In this document: in pieces, positions 26,788 to 34,677 of the stretch
How positions within the stretch are numbered: the stretch's first letter is position 1
How the letters are laid out: every line of letters starts with the position of its first letter
Origin: JAFDYH01 sp049840875
GTDB taxonomy: Bacteria > Bacteroidota > Bacteroidia > Chitinophagales > Chitinophagaceae
Assembly (NCBI GenBank): GCA_049840875.1
Contig: JASGJE010000011.1
Coordinates: forward strand, 868,001 to 932,000
DNA: 64,000 nt
Direction of reading: 5' to 3'
Notes under the pieces: generated by a model
The model's input: the letters and a program-made list of their open reading frames with translations, nothing else
Databases searched by the model: none
Told to the model about the DNA's origin: nothing
Translations under genes and position numbers: made by a program

Positions 26788-27874
26788 AATCATCTCCATA
26801 GGAACTGAAACGCCGCAATACAAGCATCAGCAGAAAGATATTTTATCGTTTATGCAGAATGTATTTGCGATGAATGCAGCAGAAAAAAGAAAATTAGGAT
26901 TTCTGTATCATCAAAGTGGCATTGATACACGTTACTCCGTTTTGCCGGACTATAGTCTTAGTATTGATAAATGGGAGTTTTATCCGCAAACAGAAAATCT
27001 TGATCCATTTCCTTCTTTGGAAAAAAGAATGGAATGTTTTCATGCCAACGCAGCAAAACTATCAGTTGCGGCAATTCAAAAATGCATTGAAGGTGTAATT
27101 AAAAAAGAAGAAATCACTCACCTGGTAACAGTAAGTTGTACTGGAATGAGCGCTCCGGGTTTAGACTTACAGGTTGTAGAGTTCCTGAATCTTCAGCCCA
27201 ATATTTATCGCACCTCGGTGAATTTTATGGGTTGCTATGCTGCTATCCATGCATTAAAAATCGCTGATGCCATTTGCAAAAGTGATGATCGTGCTAAAGT
27301 AATGATTGTTTGTACAGAACTTTGTACACTTCATTTTCAACGGGAATCTTCAATCAATAGTATTACATCGAGTTTGTTATTTGCTGATGGTTCCGCCGCA
27401 GTATTGGTGACACACGATTCATTCAATCATCATGGCTTGCTATTGAATAGTTTTTATTCAGAGATAATTTCCAAAGGTAAAAATGATATGTCCTGGGAGT
27501 TATCGTCTTCTGGTTTTCAAATGACATTAAGTGGATATGTGCCTGAATTAATCAAAGAAGATTTTAATTCCCTTGTGGCCAATGCGACCAAACATGCAGG
27601 AATCTCTGCAAAAGATGTTGATCACTGGTGCATTCATCCGGGTGGCAAACGAATACTCGATGCTATCGCTGCCAGTCTTGATTTTGAAAGTGATGAATTA
27701 GTTCATTGCTATGATGTACTGAAGGAATTTGGAAATATGTCGTCGCCGACAATTTTATTTGTGCTGAAAAAAATAATGCAGCGGTTAAATACCCGAGACC
27801 GGTCAACAGTCTTCGGAGCAGCTTTCGGTCCGGGCCTCACGATGGAAACCTTTGTAGCCTCAACGCATGCCTGA
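26780..27874 (+). CDS. Type III polyketide synthase
   Basis: Chalcone-synthase-like enzymes condense malonyl-CoA units onto an acyl starter to give pyrones, resorcinols or related rings. The 364-residue product has the Cys-His-Asn triad: C152 in NFMGCYAAIHAL, H286 in WCIHPGGKRILD, N319 in FGNMSSPTILFV. The VSCTGMSAPGLD and GAAFGPGLTMET segments are also characteristic. Translation probably starts at TTG 26780, inside the end of the UbiA gene: an in-frame stop lies six codons upstream, no ATG precedes the conserved SKIISIGTETPQY, and the eight-base overlap fits coupling. The product cannot be predicted. Confidence 0.93.
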   Translation: MSKIISIGTETPQYKHQQKDILSFMQNVFAMNAAEKRKLGFLYHQSGIDTRYSVLPDYSLSIDKWEFYPQTENLDPFPSLEKRMECFHANAAKLSVAAIQKCIEGVIKKEEITHLVTVSCTGMSAPGLDLQVVEFLNLQPNIYRTSVNFMGCYAAIHALKIADAICKSDDRAKVMIVCTELCTLHFQRESSINSITSSLLFADGSAAVLVTHDSFNHHGLLLNSFYSEIISKGKNDMSWELSSSGFQMTLSGYVPELIKEDFNSLVANATKHAGISAKDVDHWCIHPGGKRILDAIAASLDFESDELVHCYDVLKEFGNMSSPTILFVLKKIMQRLNTRDRSTVFGAAFGPGLTMETFVASTHA

Positions 27875-28574
27875 TTTTTCAAAACGTTCATATAAAAAAG
27901 AGCTGCTCGATAGAACAGATATTCCTTTTGCCGATATAAAAAGAAATATGCAGGAGCTGGAATTCATTAATAGTAATCTTGGCGGACACCAGATTACTAT
28001 TAGCGGTCTGCACAGCTTATGCAAAGAACAACCAAACGAGCTTCTGTCTGTTTGTGAAATCGGATGTGGAGGCGGTGACAATTTAAAGGCTATTGAAAAA
28101 TGGTCGAAAAAAAATAACAGCGTTTTGAAATTGATTGGTATTGATATCAATAAGGATTGTATTGAATACGCTAAAGAAAATTGTAGCACGCTTAATAACA
28201 AAGAATTTTTTACTTCAGATTATCGCGAGGTAAATTTTACTGCCAACAAACCTGACGTCATTTTTTCTTCGCTTTTTACGCATCATCTGAATGATGAACA
28301 ATTTATAGAAATGCTGAAATGGAGCAAAAGGAATTCTGTGAAAGGGTTTTTTATAAATGACTTACATAGACATTTCCTCGCTTTCTATTCTATCCGTTTA
28401 TTGACAAGAATTTTTTCAAAAAGTTACCTGGTAAAAAACGATGCACCTCTTTCCGTACAAAGGGGTTTTAGAAAAAAAGAATTAGAAGATTTGCTGCAAC
28501 AAGCAGCGATAAAACATTACACTATAAAATGGAAATGGGCATTTCGATGGCTGATAATAGTGAAACATGAATAA
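27867..28574 (+). CDS. Class I SAM-dependent methyltransferase
   Basis: The 235-residue product has motif I in VCEIGCGGGDN near residue 64, the acidic motif II region (LIGIDINKDCIEYAKEN), and a post-II segment FSSLFTHHLNDEQF. These mark a class I methyltransferase fold. It overlaps the polyketide synthase stop by eight bases and the next gene by eight bases, so it is part of the same operon. A likely role is O- or C-methylation of the polyketide ring, by analogy with other type III PKS clusters that pair PKS, methyltransferase and flavoenzyme. Confidence 0.88.
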   Translation: MPDFSKRSYKKELLDRTDIPFADIKRNMQELEFINSNLGGHQITISGLHSLCKEQPNELLSVCEIGCGGGDNLKAIEKWSKKNNSVLKLIGIDINKDCIEYAKENCSTLNNKEFFTSDYREVNFTANKPDVIFSSLFTHHLNDEQFIEMLKWSKRNSVKGFFINDLHRHFLAFYSIRLLTRIFSKSYLVKNDAPLSVQRGFRKKELEDLLQQAAIKHYTIKWKWAFRWLIIVKHE

Positions 28575-29706
28575 CATTACCAAATATGATCTTGCCATTA
28601 TAGGCGGAGGACTGGCAGGTCTTTCGCTGTCAATCCTGGCGGCAAAAAAAGGTTATCGGGTTATTCTGTTTGAAAAAGAAAAGTATCCGTTTCATAAAGT
28701 CTGTGGCGAGTATATCAGTCTCGAGTCATGGGATTTTATGGAAGAATTAGGGCTACCATTAAGTGAAATGAATTTGCCTGTTTTACGAAAACTGATTGTT
28801 TCCGCGCCAAATGGTAAAACGTTGGAGCACATGCTGCCATTGGGAGGCTTTGGTATCAGTCGTTATAAATTAGATTCAATGCTTGCATTACTTGCAAAAG
28901 AAAATGGTGTGGAAGTAAAAGAGCAAATAAAGATACAGGATGTGCGATTTGAAAATGGTGTTTATACAATAGATGGTTCAGGATTTTCAGAAACCGCTTC
29001 AGTTACCGTCGCGGCATTTGGTAAACGAAGTAATATCGATGTAACATGGAAACGGAAATTCACGTTACAAAAAGCAAATAAGCTGAATAACTACATCGGT
29101 GTAAAGTATCATGTGCAATACGATTCCCCTGATGATACGATTGCGCTACATAATTTTAAAAATGGCTATTGTGGCATTTCACGCATCGAAGAAAATAAGT
29201 ATTGCCTGTGCTATATGACTACCGCGGAAAACCTGCGACGAAGCGACAATGACATAAAGAAAATGGAAACGACGATTCTTAGTCGAAATCCTCACTTAAA
29301 GAAGATATTTTCTGAAGCTGAGTTTATTTCACCTTCTCCAACGGTTATCTCTCAGATCAGTTTCTCAAAGAAGGCGCAGATAGAAAATCATATATTGATG
29401 ACCGGCGACTCCGCAGGTATGATCACACCTCTCTGCGGTAATGGCATGAGCATGGCTATGCATGCAAGTAAACTTGCTTTTAATGCTATTGATCGTTTTC
29501 TCGAAAAAAAAATTTCGCAGGCTGAAATGGAAAAAGAATATGAAGAAACATGGATGGAACAATTTAATTCAAGGTTACAAACCGGTCGCATCATTCAACG
29601 CTTTTTTGGCAATCCATTCCTTTCAAATGTCCTTATTACCACATTGAAACCTTTTCCTGGTATCATAAATAAAATTATCAGCCAAACACATGGACAGCCT
29701 TTTTAA
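28567..29706 (+). CDS. FAD-dependent oxidoreductase (geranylgeranyl reductase/hydroxylase-like)
   Basis: The 379-residue protein has an N-terminal dinucleotide motif (DLAIIGGGLAGLSLSILAAK) and the FEKEKYPFHKVCGEYIS element. The FAD-pyrophosphate motif GDSAGMITPLCGNGMSMAM lies near residue 280. These place it among flavoprotein monooxygenases and geranylgeranyl-reductase-like enzymes. It is the fourth gene of the UbiA/PKS/methyltransferase operon. Either ring hydroxylation (quinone formation) or reduction of a prenyl chain would make sense; sequence alone does not decide. The operon ends here, and a regulator gene follows on the same strand after 53 bases. Confidence 0.87.
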   Translation: MNNITKYDLAIIGGGLAGLSLSILAAKKGYRVILFEKEKYPFHKVCGEYISLESWDFMEELGLPLSEMNLPVLRKLIVSAPNGKTLEHMLPLGGFGISRYKLDSMLALLAKENGVEVKEQIKIQDVRFENGVYTIDGSGFSETASVTVAAFGKRSNIDVTWKRKFTLQKANKLNNYIGVKYHVQYDSPDDTIALHNFKNGYCGISRIEENKYCLCYMTTAENLRRSDNDIKKMETTILSRNPHLKKIFSEAEFISPSPTVISQISFSKKAQIENHILMTGDSAGMITPLCGNGMSMAMHASKLAFNAIDRFLEKKISQAEMEKEYEETWMEQFNSRLQTGRIIQRFFGNPFLSNVLITTLKPFPGIINKIISQTHGQPF

Positions 29707-29713
29707 ATAAAAG

Positions 29714-29739
29714 TTTCAATATTTTTTGAAAATTCAAAA
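29714..29739 (+). promoter_or_regulatory. Inverted repeats upstream of gbsR-like gene (operator candidate)
   Basis: Two overlapping inverted repeats occur. TTTCAA at 29714-29719 pairs with TTGAAA at 29726-29731, and TTTTGAA at 29724-29730 pairs with TTCAAAA at 29733-29739. They end 20 bases before the regulator ATG. A MarR-type dimer binding here would autoregulate its gene. No -33/-7 element is clear. Confidence 0.45.
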
Positions 29740-29759
29740 ATGTCTTCTATTTTTGAATC

Positions 29760-30266
29760 ATGAAACTCGCAGAGGCAAAACAGCAATTTATCAGTAGTTG
29801 GGGAGCATTTGGAACGCATTGGGGGATCAATCGCACGATGGCGCAGATCCACGCATTGATGCTTATCAGTCCTGATCCGTTAACTCAGGATGATATAATG
29901 GAAGAGTTAAACATCAGCCGCGGCAACGTCAATATGAATACGCGGGAATTGATCAATTGGGGATTAATAGATCGTGTGATTCTGCCGGGTGAACGAAAGG
30001 AGTACTTCTCTGCTGAAAAAGATATCTGGAAGGTAGTAAAGCAGATTGTAAAAGAGAGAAAGAAGCGAGAGTTGGAACCAATGATGAAGCTGTTGGATCA
30101 ATTAGAAAACGTGGAAGGTGATAAAAAAGATAAAAATGTGAAATCGTTTGTCGAGATTGTAAGCAGCATTAAGAAACTGGGAACGCAGGCTGATAAAACA
30201 TTGGACACAATGATAAAAGCAGAAGAGAATTGGTTTATCAATAACCTGATCAAGATCTTTAAATAG
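29760..30266 (+). CDS. GbsR/MarR-family transcriptional regulator
   Basis: The 168-residue protein has the winged-helix layout of the GbsR subgroup. An N-terminal helix (AKQQFISSWGAFGTHWGINR) is followed by the helix-turn-helix LTQDDIMEELNISRGNVNMN and a wing (RVILPGERKEYFSAEKDIWK). A long C-terminal coiled coil suits dimerisation. It lies between the polyketide operon and the operon of SRPBCC/DUF5519/TIGR01777/DUF2071 genes, with a terminator after it. An autoregulatory site may lie just upstream. The effector is unknown. Confidence 0.88.
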   Translation: MKLAEAKQQFISSWGAFGTHWGINRTMAQIHALMLISPDPLTQDDIMEELNISRGNVNMNTRELINWGLIDRVILPGERKEYFSAEKDIWKVVKQIVKERKKRELEPMMKLLDQLENVEGDKKDKNVKSFVEIVSSIKKLGTQADKTLDTMIKAEENWFINNLIKIFK

Positions 30267-30285
30267 CATTTAGTGTACGACGTAT

Positions 30286-30308
30286 AAAGCCGGTTGAACC
30301 GGCTTTTA
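30286..30308 (+). terminator. Rho-independent terminator after gbsR-like gene
   Basis: A nine-base stem (AAAGCCGGT at 30286-30294 with ACCGGCTTT at 30298-30306), a three-base loop and a short T/A tail close the regulator transcript. The downstream operon starts at 30351. Confidence 0.8.
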
Positions 30309-30350
30309 TTTGAAATTATATTTTCAATTTTTTCTGAAAATTTAAAATAT

Positions 30351-31235
30351 ATGAATAATAATAAAACTTTCTGGTTGGTATGGGGAAGTATTGTTTTGTT
30401 ATCAGGCATCGCTTTATTGTTACTTTATTTAGGATTTATTGATTATGGAATAACTATTTTTTGCATACTGCCAATCTGTATTGGGATTTTTACCGGCGTG
30501 ATGCCTAAAAAAAGAAAAGCTGTCTTAGGTATGGCCGCGGCCCTTATTACACTTCTTCTTTTTCTCTGGGCTACGCAATTGGAAGGGCTTGTGTGTATAT
30601 TTCTGGCAATTCCTGTAATTGCTCTTTTCACATTGGTTGGCTATATAATAGCAATTATCATTAAACGTTTCAAAAAGAAAAACGATCATTTAAAAATTTC
30701 AACAATTCCCTTTATTGTCTTGCTGCTTGCTGCAGGCATTGACATGTGCTGGAAAGGTACTACAGCAACAGATAGTGTAACTACAATAATAGAGTTGCCG
30801 TATCCGGATTCTATCGTTTATAATCACATAAAAAAGGTAGATACGGTAACAGCAACTAAATCATTTCTTCATCAGCTTGGTCTCCCGTATCCGAAGAAAT
30901 GCATTTTGACGACCGAACAAAAAGGAGGTCTGCGCATATGTGAGTTTGAAGAAGGAAAAATTGTAGAAACGATAAGCGATCTGAGAAAAAATGAATTGCT
31001 CGAAATGGATATAACAAGCTATGATTTAGCCGGGCAAAACTGGTTTTCATTTAAAAAGGATATTTATCAGATCAAAAAAGATTCTCGGCTAACTGTAATC
31101 AGCAGGACGACAACTTATTCATCCAGGTTAAAGCCTCGACTCTATTGGAAATGGATAGAGGAGACAACAATAGAAGCTGAGCAAACCCTGGTATTTAAAA
31201 ATCTGAAAAATGAACTTGCTGCTCAATCATATTAA
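30351..31235 (+). CDS. Membrane protein with C-terminal SRPBCC-like domain
   Basis: The 294-residue protein has about four hydrophobic helices in residues ~8-110 and one more near 118-135. The C-terminal part, about residues 140-290, resembles SRPBCC polyketide-cyclase-type domains: YPKKCILTTEQKGGLRICEF, LEMDITSYDLAGQNW, LTVISRTTTYSSRLKPRLYW. ATG 30351 is chosen because the in-frame TTG upstream would start inside the terminator. It begins an operon with three more genes overlapping or nearly touching. The function of the combined protein is unknown. Confidence 0.7.
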   Translation: MNNNKTFWLVWGSIVLLSGIALLLLYLGFIDYGITIFCILPICIGIFTGVMPKKRKAVLGMAAALITLLLFLWATQLEGLVCIFLAIPVIALFTLVGYIIAIIIKRFKKKNDHLKISTIPFIVLLLAAGIDMCWKGTTATDSVTTIIELPYPDSIVYNHIKKVDTVTATKSFLHQLGLPYPKKCILTTEQKGGLRICEFEEGKIVETISDLRKNELLEMDITSYDLAGQNWFSFKKDIYQIKKDSRLTVISRTTTYSSRLKPRLYWKWIEETTIEAEQTLVFKNLKNELAAQSY

Positions 31236-31716
31236 GCATTTGAGGTTTCTTTCAGTAATAGCAATAATAGGTAAGAAAGTAAAATATATTCCTTTTCTAC
31301 CTGTTATCCTGGATGAGATTATCAAATCATTCACTTTTCTTTTCTATCCCAATAAATTCGTTGCAATGAAAGCGTTGATTACAAGAACAATTAAAGAAAC
31401 AAATGCCGAAACAATATATCATCGTTTTGGAGGTATAGAATTCCATTGTGATAAAAAAGAAATAGCTCATCTGCATAGCAATGGCCTTCTGGATATCAAC
31501 TTCCCCAAAAGGATAACCACTACTTTAATAAAACAAAAATGGTGCTCTCCACATCATATTCATCCTGATACAGGCTGGATAAGCTTTTATATAAAGTCAG
31601 ATAAAGATCTCAATAAAGGTATTCAGTTAATAAAATGGTCAAAAGAAATCAAAACCGGAATGAAGATGATGGATTGTTTGGAAAAAGAAATGAATCATTC
31701 AAAAGATGTTATATGA
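31210..31716 (+). CDS. Luciferase-domain (DUF5519-like) protein
   Basis: The 168-residue protein overlaps the previous gene by 26 bases. Residues ~60-150 match the DUF5519/'luciferase' domain family: RFGGIEFHCDKKEIAHLHSN, LLDINFPKRITTTLI, CSPHHIHPDTGWISFYI. This domain occurs in small soluble proteins of unknown role and does not imply bioluminescence. The first ~50 residues contain two hydrophobic patches (HLRFLSVIAIIG, YIPFLPVILDEIIKSFTFLF). An alternative start is the Met at residue 53. The stop overlaps the next ATG (ATGA). Confidence 0.72.
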   Translation: MNLLLNHIKHLRFLSVIAIIGKKVKYIPFLPVILDEIIKSFTFLFYPNKFVAMKALITRTIKETNAETIYHRFGGIEFHCDKKEIAHLHSNGLLDINFPKRITTTLIKQKWCSPHHIHPDTGWISFYIKSDKDLNKGIQLIKWSKEIKTGMKMMDCLEKEMNHSKDVI

Positions 31717-32816
31717 ATAATAAGAAAATTATAATAGCAGGCGGGACGGGCTTTATTGGTCAGGGATTGGCCAGATATTTCGGTAAAGAAAATGAGATAG
31801 TAATATTAGGCAGGCAGAGCGGAGATCTTCATAAAAACCTTTATAGCAGCAAACTACTAAGCACCAATGATGGCTACAACGTAAGATATGTAAGATGGAA
31901 TAGCATAAGCAAGGATATAAACTGGATGAAAGAAATAAATGGCGCTGATCTTATAATAAACCTTGCCGGCAAATCAGTAAACTGTCGATATCATCGCAAA
32001 CAAAAAAAGGAAATAATTGATAGCCGGGTTAATACCACCAAAGCAATCGGAGAAGCCATCAGATTAACAAAAGTAAAACCTGCATTATGGATAAACGCAG
32101 CGTCCGCAACAATTTATAAAAATACCATTGATAAACCCAATGACGAAAATACCGGTATCATCAGTGATTTGAAAAAAGATAACATGCCTTTCAATGTTGT
32201 TGACAGCATCCGGCATAAAAAAAACAAAATTATCAATGCTATCCGTTATGGAAAAAATTCAGATGAATATAAAAAGCTTGACAAAGACTTTTCCGTTGAA
32301 GTATGCCGGATTTGGGAAAAGACTTTTTTTGAAGAATTGACACCCGGCACAAGAAAAATTGCCTTGCGTACGGCGATAACATTGGGAGAAGGCGGTGTAA
32401 TAACGCCATACTTCAACCTCTGCAAATTAGGACTCGGAGGTAAACATGGTAGCGGAAAACAAATGTATACGTGGGTTCATATCGAAGATGTGGCGAGAAT
32501 GATAGAATGGCTGTTTGAGAAAAAAGACGCACATGGCATTTATAACTGTGCGGCTCCGAATGCTGTTACCAATACTGACTTTATGCGAACAATGCGAAAA
32601 ACAACGGGGCATCGTATAGGCTTACCTGCATTTTCGTGGATGTTAGAATTTGGTGCTTTTTTGATCGGTACTGAAACAGAATTAATGTTGAAAAGCCGTT
32701 GGGTTATCCCGGCAAAAGCAATAAAAGAAGGTTTTGACTTTAAATATAAAAACCTAGATGATGCATTACATGACATTGTAAACAATACAGCGAGAAATAA
32801 ATACCATCTTTTCTAA
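31713..32816 (+). CDS. TIGR01777-type NAD(P)-dependent epimerase/dehydratase-like protein
   Basis: The 367-residue protein is an extended short-chain dehydrogenase of the TIGR01777/YfcH group. It has the nucleotide motif IIIAGGTGFIGQGLARYF at the N-terminus, and GADLIINLAGKSVNCRY. WINAASATIYKN follows, and RIALRTAITLGEGGVITPYF-like and MYTWVHIEDVARMIEWLF segments mark the latter half. It is about 65 residues longer than the usual ~300, mainly through an insert near residues 140-200. ATG 31713 overlaps the previous stop by four bases. Catalytic role is unknown. Confidence 0.82.
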   Translation: MNNKKIIIAGGTGFIGQGLARYFGKENEIVILGRQSGDLHKNLYSSKLLSTNDGYNVRYVRWNSISKDINWMKEINGADLIINLAGKSVNCRYHRKQKKEIIDSRVNTTKAIGEAIRLTKVKPALWINAASATIYKNTIDKPNDENTGIISDLKKDNMPFNVVDSIRHKKNKIINAIRYGKNSDEYKKLDKDFSVEVCRIWEKTFFEELTPGTRKIALRTAITLGEGGVITPYFNLCKLGLGGKHGSGKQMYTWVHIEDVARMIEWLFEKKDAHGIYNCAAPNAVTNTDFMRTMRKTTGHRIGLPAFSWMLEFGAFLIGTETELMLKSRWVIPAKAIKEGFDFKYKNLDDALHDIVNNTARNKYHLF

Positions 32817-32827
32817 AACAATGGTTT

Positions 32828-33538
32828 ATGGCAACCTTACTTTCTGCTCATTGGACAAACCTGCTTACTGCCACTTTTGAAGCGGATAAATCATTCCTTC
32901 AACAATATGTGCCCGTCGGCACTGAACTCGATGACTGGAATGGAAAATACCTGCTGAGCCTTGTGGCATTTATGTTTGAACGGCCATCTCTGTTAGGAAT
33001 ACCTTCACCATTCTATCGCTCTTTTGAGGAGATAAATCTCCGGTTCTATGTTAAATACAGGCAAAACAATGAAATGAGGAAAGGAGTAGTTTTTATTAAA
33101 GAGATTGCTCCATCTTCAGCCATTGGGTTAACGGCAAAGTTATTGTACAAAGAAAATTTTATTTCTCTTCCTATGAAGCATGAATTTAAAAAGGAAAAGC
33201 ATGCTGTTAAAACAATCTATTCATGTAAAATTAATAATGAATGGAGCTATCTTAATATGGAATCCAGGCCGGAAGAAACAAAACCCGAGGCTCAAACTAT
33301 TGAATATTTTATATGGAATCGTTATTGGGGCTACACAAGTGCAGGCAAAGAAAAAACAATGGAATTCAATATCTCGCATCAACCCTGGAAAATATTTCCA
33401 GCTTTTCGCTTTGTTATGGGTATGGATATAGAAACAATTTACGGTAAACAATTTGATAAGTATTTAAAAGCCGAACCATTAAGTGCGTTCTTAATGGATG
33501 GAGGCCATACTAAAGTTTCATGGCCGCTATTGTTGTAA
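32828..33538 (+). CDS. DUF2071 (YqjF-like) protein
   Basis: The 236-residue protein shows DUF2071 features: an early WTNLLTATFEADKSFLQQYV with PVGTELDDWNGKYLLSLVAF, a FEEINLRFYVKY segment, and GVVFIKEIAP. IEYFIWNRYWGYTSAG lies near residue 160. The family is of unknown function. It is 11 bases downstream of the TIGR01777 gene and ends the operon of poorly known proteins. Confidence 0.82.
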   Translation: MATLLSAHWTNLLTATFEADKSFLQQYVPVGTELDDWNGKYLLSLVAFMFERPSLLGIPSPFYRSFEEINLRFYVKYRQNNEMRKGVVFIKEIAPSSAIGLTAKLLYKENFISLPMKHEFKKEKHAVKTIYSCKINNEWSYLNMESRPEETKPEAQTIEYFIWNRYWGYTSAGKEKTMEFNISHQPWKIFPAFRFVMGMDIETIYGKQFDKYLKAEPLSAFLMDGGHTKVSWPLLL

Positions 33539-33547
33539 TTTTGATTA

Positions 33548-33910
33548 ATGCAAAAGAAAACAGTTGTCCTCGGCGCTTCTTCTAATCCATCGCGTTACAG
33601 TTATCTTGCTGTACAGCGCCTTCGCAACAACAATCATCCCGTTATCGCTATTGGTAAAAGACCATCTGTCGTTGGTGATGTAACAATAGAAAATGCAGTA
33701 ACACCTGCTAAAGATGTCGACACGGTTACCGTGTATCTTAATCCTATTAACCAAAAGGAATACTATGACTATATTTTATCCCTGAAACCAAAAAGGATCA
33801 TTTTTAATCCGGGGGCGGAAAATGAAGAACTTGAAGAACTGGCCCGGAAAAATAATATTCAACCCATGGAAGCCTGCACATTGGTGCTACTCGCTACAGG
33901 CCAATATTAA
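33548..33910 (+). CDS. CoA-binding domain protein (YccU-like)
   Basis: The 120-residue protein matches the small CoA-binding family: VVLGASSNPSRYSYLAVQRL at the N-terminus with a Rossmann-like glycine pattern. HPVIAIGKRPSVVGDV and RIIFNPGAENEELEELA with TLVLLATGQY at the end are also typical. Usual family length is 120-140. It starts nine bases after the DUF2071 stop and may be cotranscribed. Function is not defined. Confidence 0.87.
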   Translation: MQKKTVVLGASSNPSRYSYLAVQRLRNNNHPVIAIGKRPSVVGDVTIENAVTPAKDVDTVTVYLNPINQKEYYDYILSLKPKRIIFNPGAENEELEELARKNNIQPMEACTLVLLATGQY

Positions 33911-34142
33911 TCTTATCATCGGTAATAGGAATTACCTAGCTGTGCAAAATTTCCCATAACTGCAAAGAATATTTACGAATCGACTAATAGGATTATCTCT
34001 TTTTCAAACTATTTTTTAAACGATAAACTTGCTTATTGGCTAAAAACTTGCAAATATTGCATATCCGTCCCCTCCTGTAAAACTGCAGCAGATAATCTGC
34101 CTGCCAGATAGTATTTCCTGTTTATTTAAAATATCCGAATCT

Positions 34143-34607
34143 ATGAAACGCCTTAAATCCGGCATCCTTTGCCTGCTTGTATTTAGTATTTGTGCCGCGT
34201 CCCACGCACAAAAGCTTAATCTGCCAACACGTTCCAATGCTGCAAAGCCGAAGCTGTTTAAAGACATGCCTAATCGCCTTCCTGTGGCTTCCTCGAAGTT
34301 AAGTTCGCTGATTACCCTGAAGAAAGGGCAAACTGCAAGTGTGAGCCTCGCTGATAATTTCACTTTCAAAGGATCGATCGTTTCTGCAGCCAGTAAGTAT
34401 AACGACGCTATTCAAAGCATTGTTATCAAATCTGCTGACTACCCGGATGCAACATTTACCATTTCCAAAATAAAACTACCAGATGGAACCATTAATTACC
34501 GGGGAAGAATAGTCAGTTTCACACATGGAGATTGTTTCGAATTGAAATCAGAAAATGGCCAGTATACTTTAGTAAAAAGAAATTTTGAAGACATGGTTAA
34601 TGATTGA
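34143..34607 (+). CDS. Secreted hypothetical protein
   Basis: The 154-residue product starts with a clear signal peptide (MKRLKSGILCLLVFSICA, cleavage near SHAQ). It then has a Lys/Ser-rich segment and a compact beta-rich C-terminal half (DATFTISKIKLPDGTINYRG, RIVSFTHGDCFELKSENGQY). I do not recognise a family. It precedes a secreted metalloprotease on the same strand by 70 bases and resembles an inhibitor- or propeptide-like partner in size and order, which is only an inference. Confidence 0.65.
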   Translation: MKRLKSGILCLLVFSICAASHAQKLNLPTRSNAAKPKLFKDMPNRLPVASSKLSSLITLKKGQTASVSLADNFTFKGSIVSAASKYNDAIQSIVIKSADYPDATFTISKIKLPDGTINYRGRIVSFTHGDCFELKSENGQYTLVKRNFEDMVND

Positions 34608-34677
34608 TAGTTGCCCGTTTTTAATATCGTACCCAAAAATCCAAACCTAAGAAAACACAATTTAAATCCGCCACGTT

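Noticed and set aside
31210..31716. Bioluminescence gene
   Set aside because: The DUF5519/'luciferase' domain name is historical; there is no flavin luciferase fold or lux context.
33921..33936. Terminator after the CoA-binding protein gene
   Set aside because: GGTAAT-AGGA-ATTACC is a short stem without a T tract; too weak to call.
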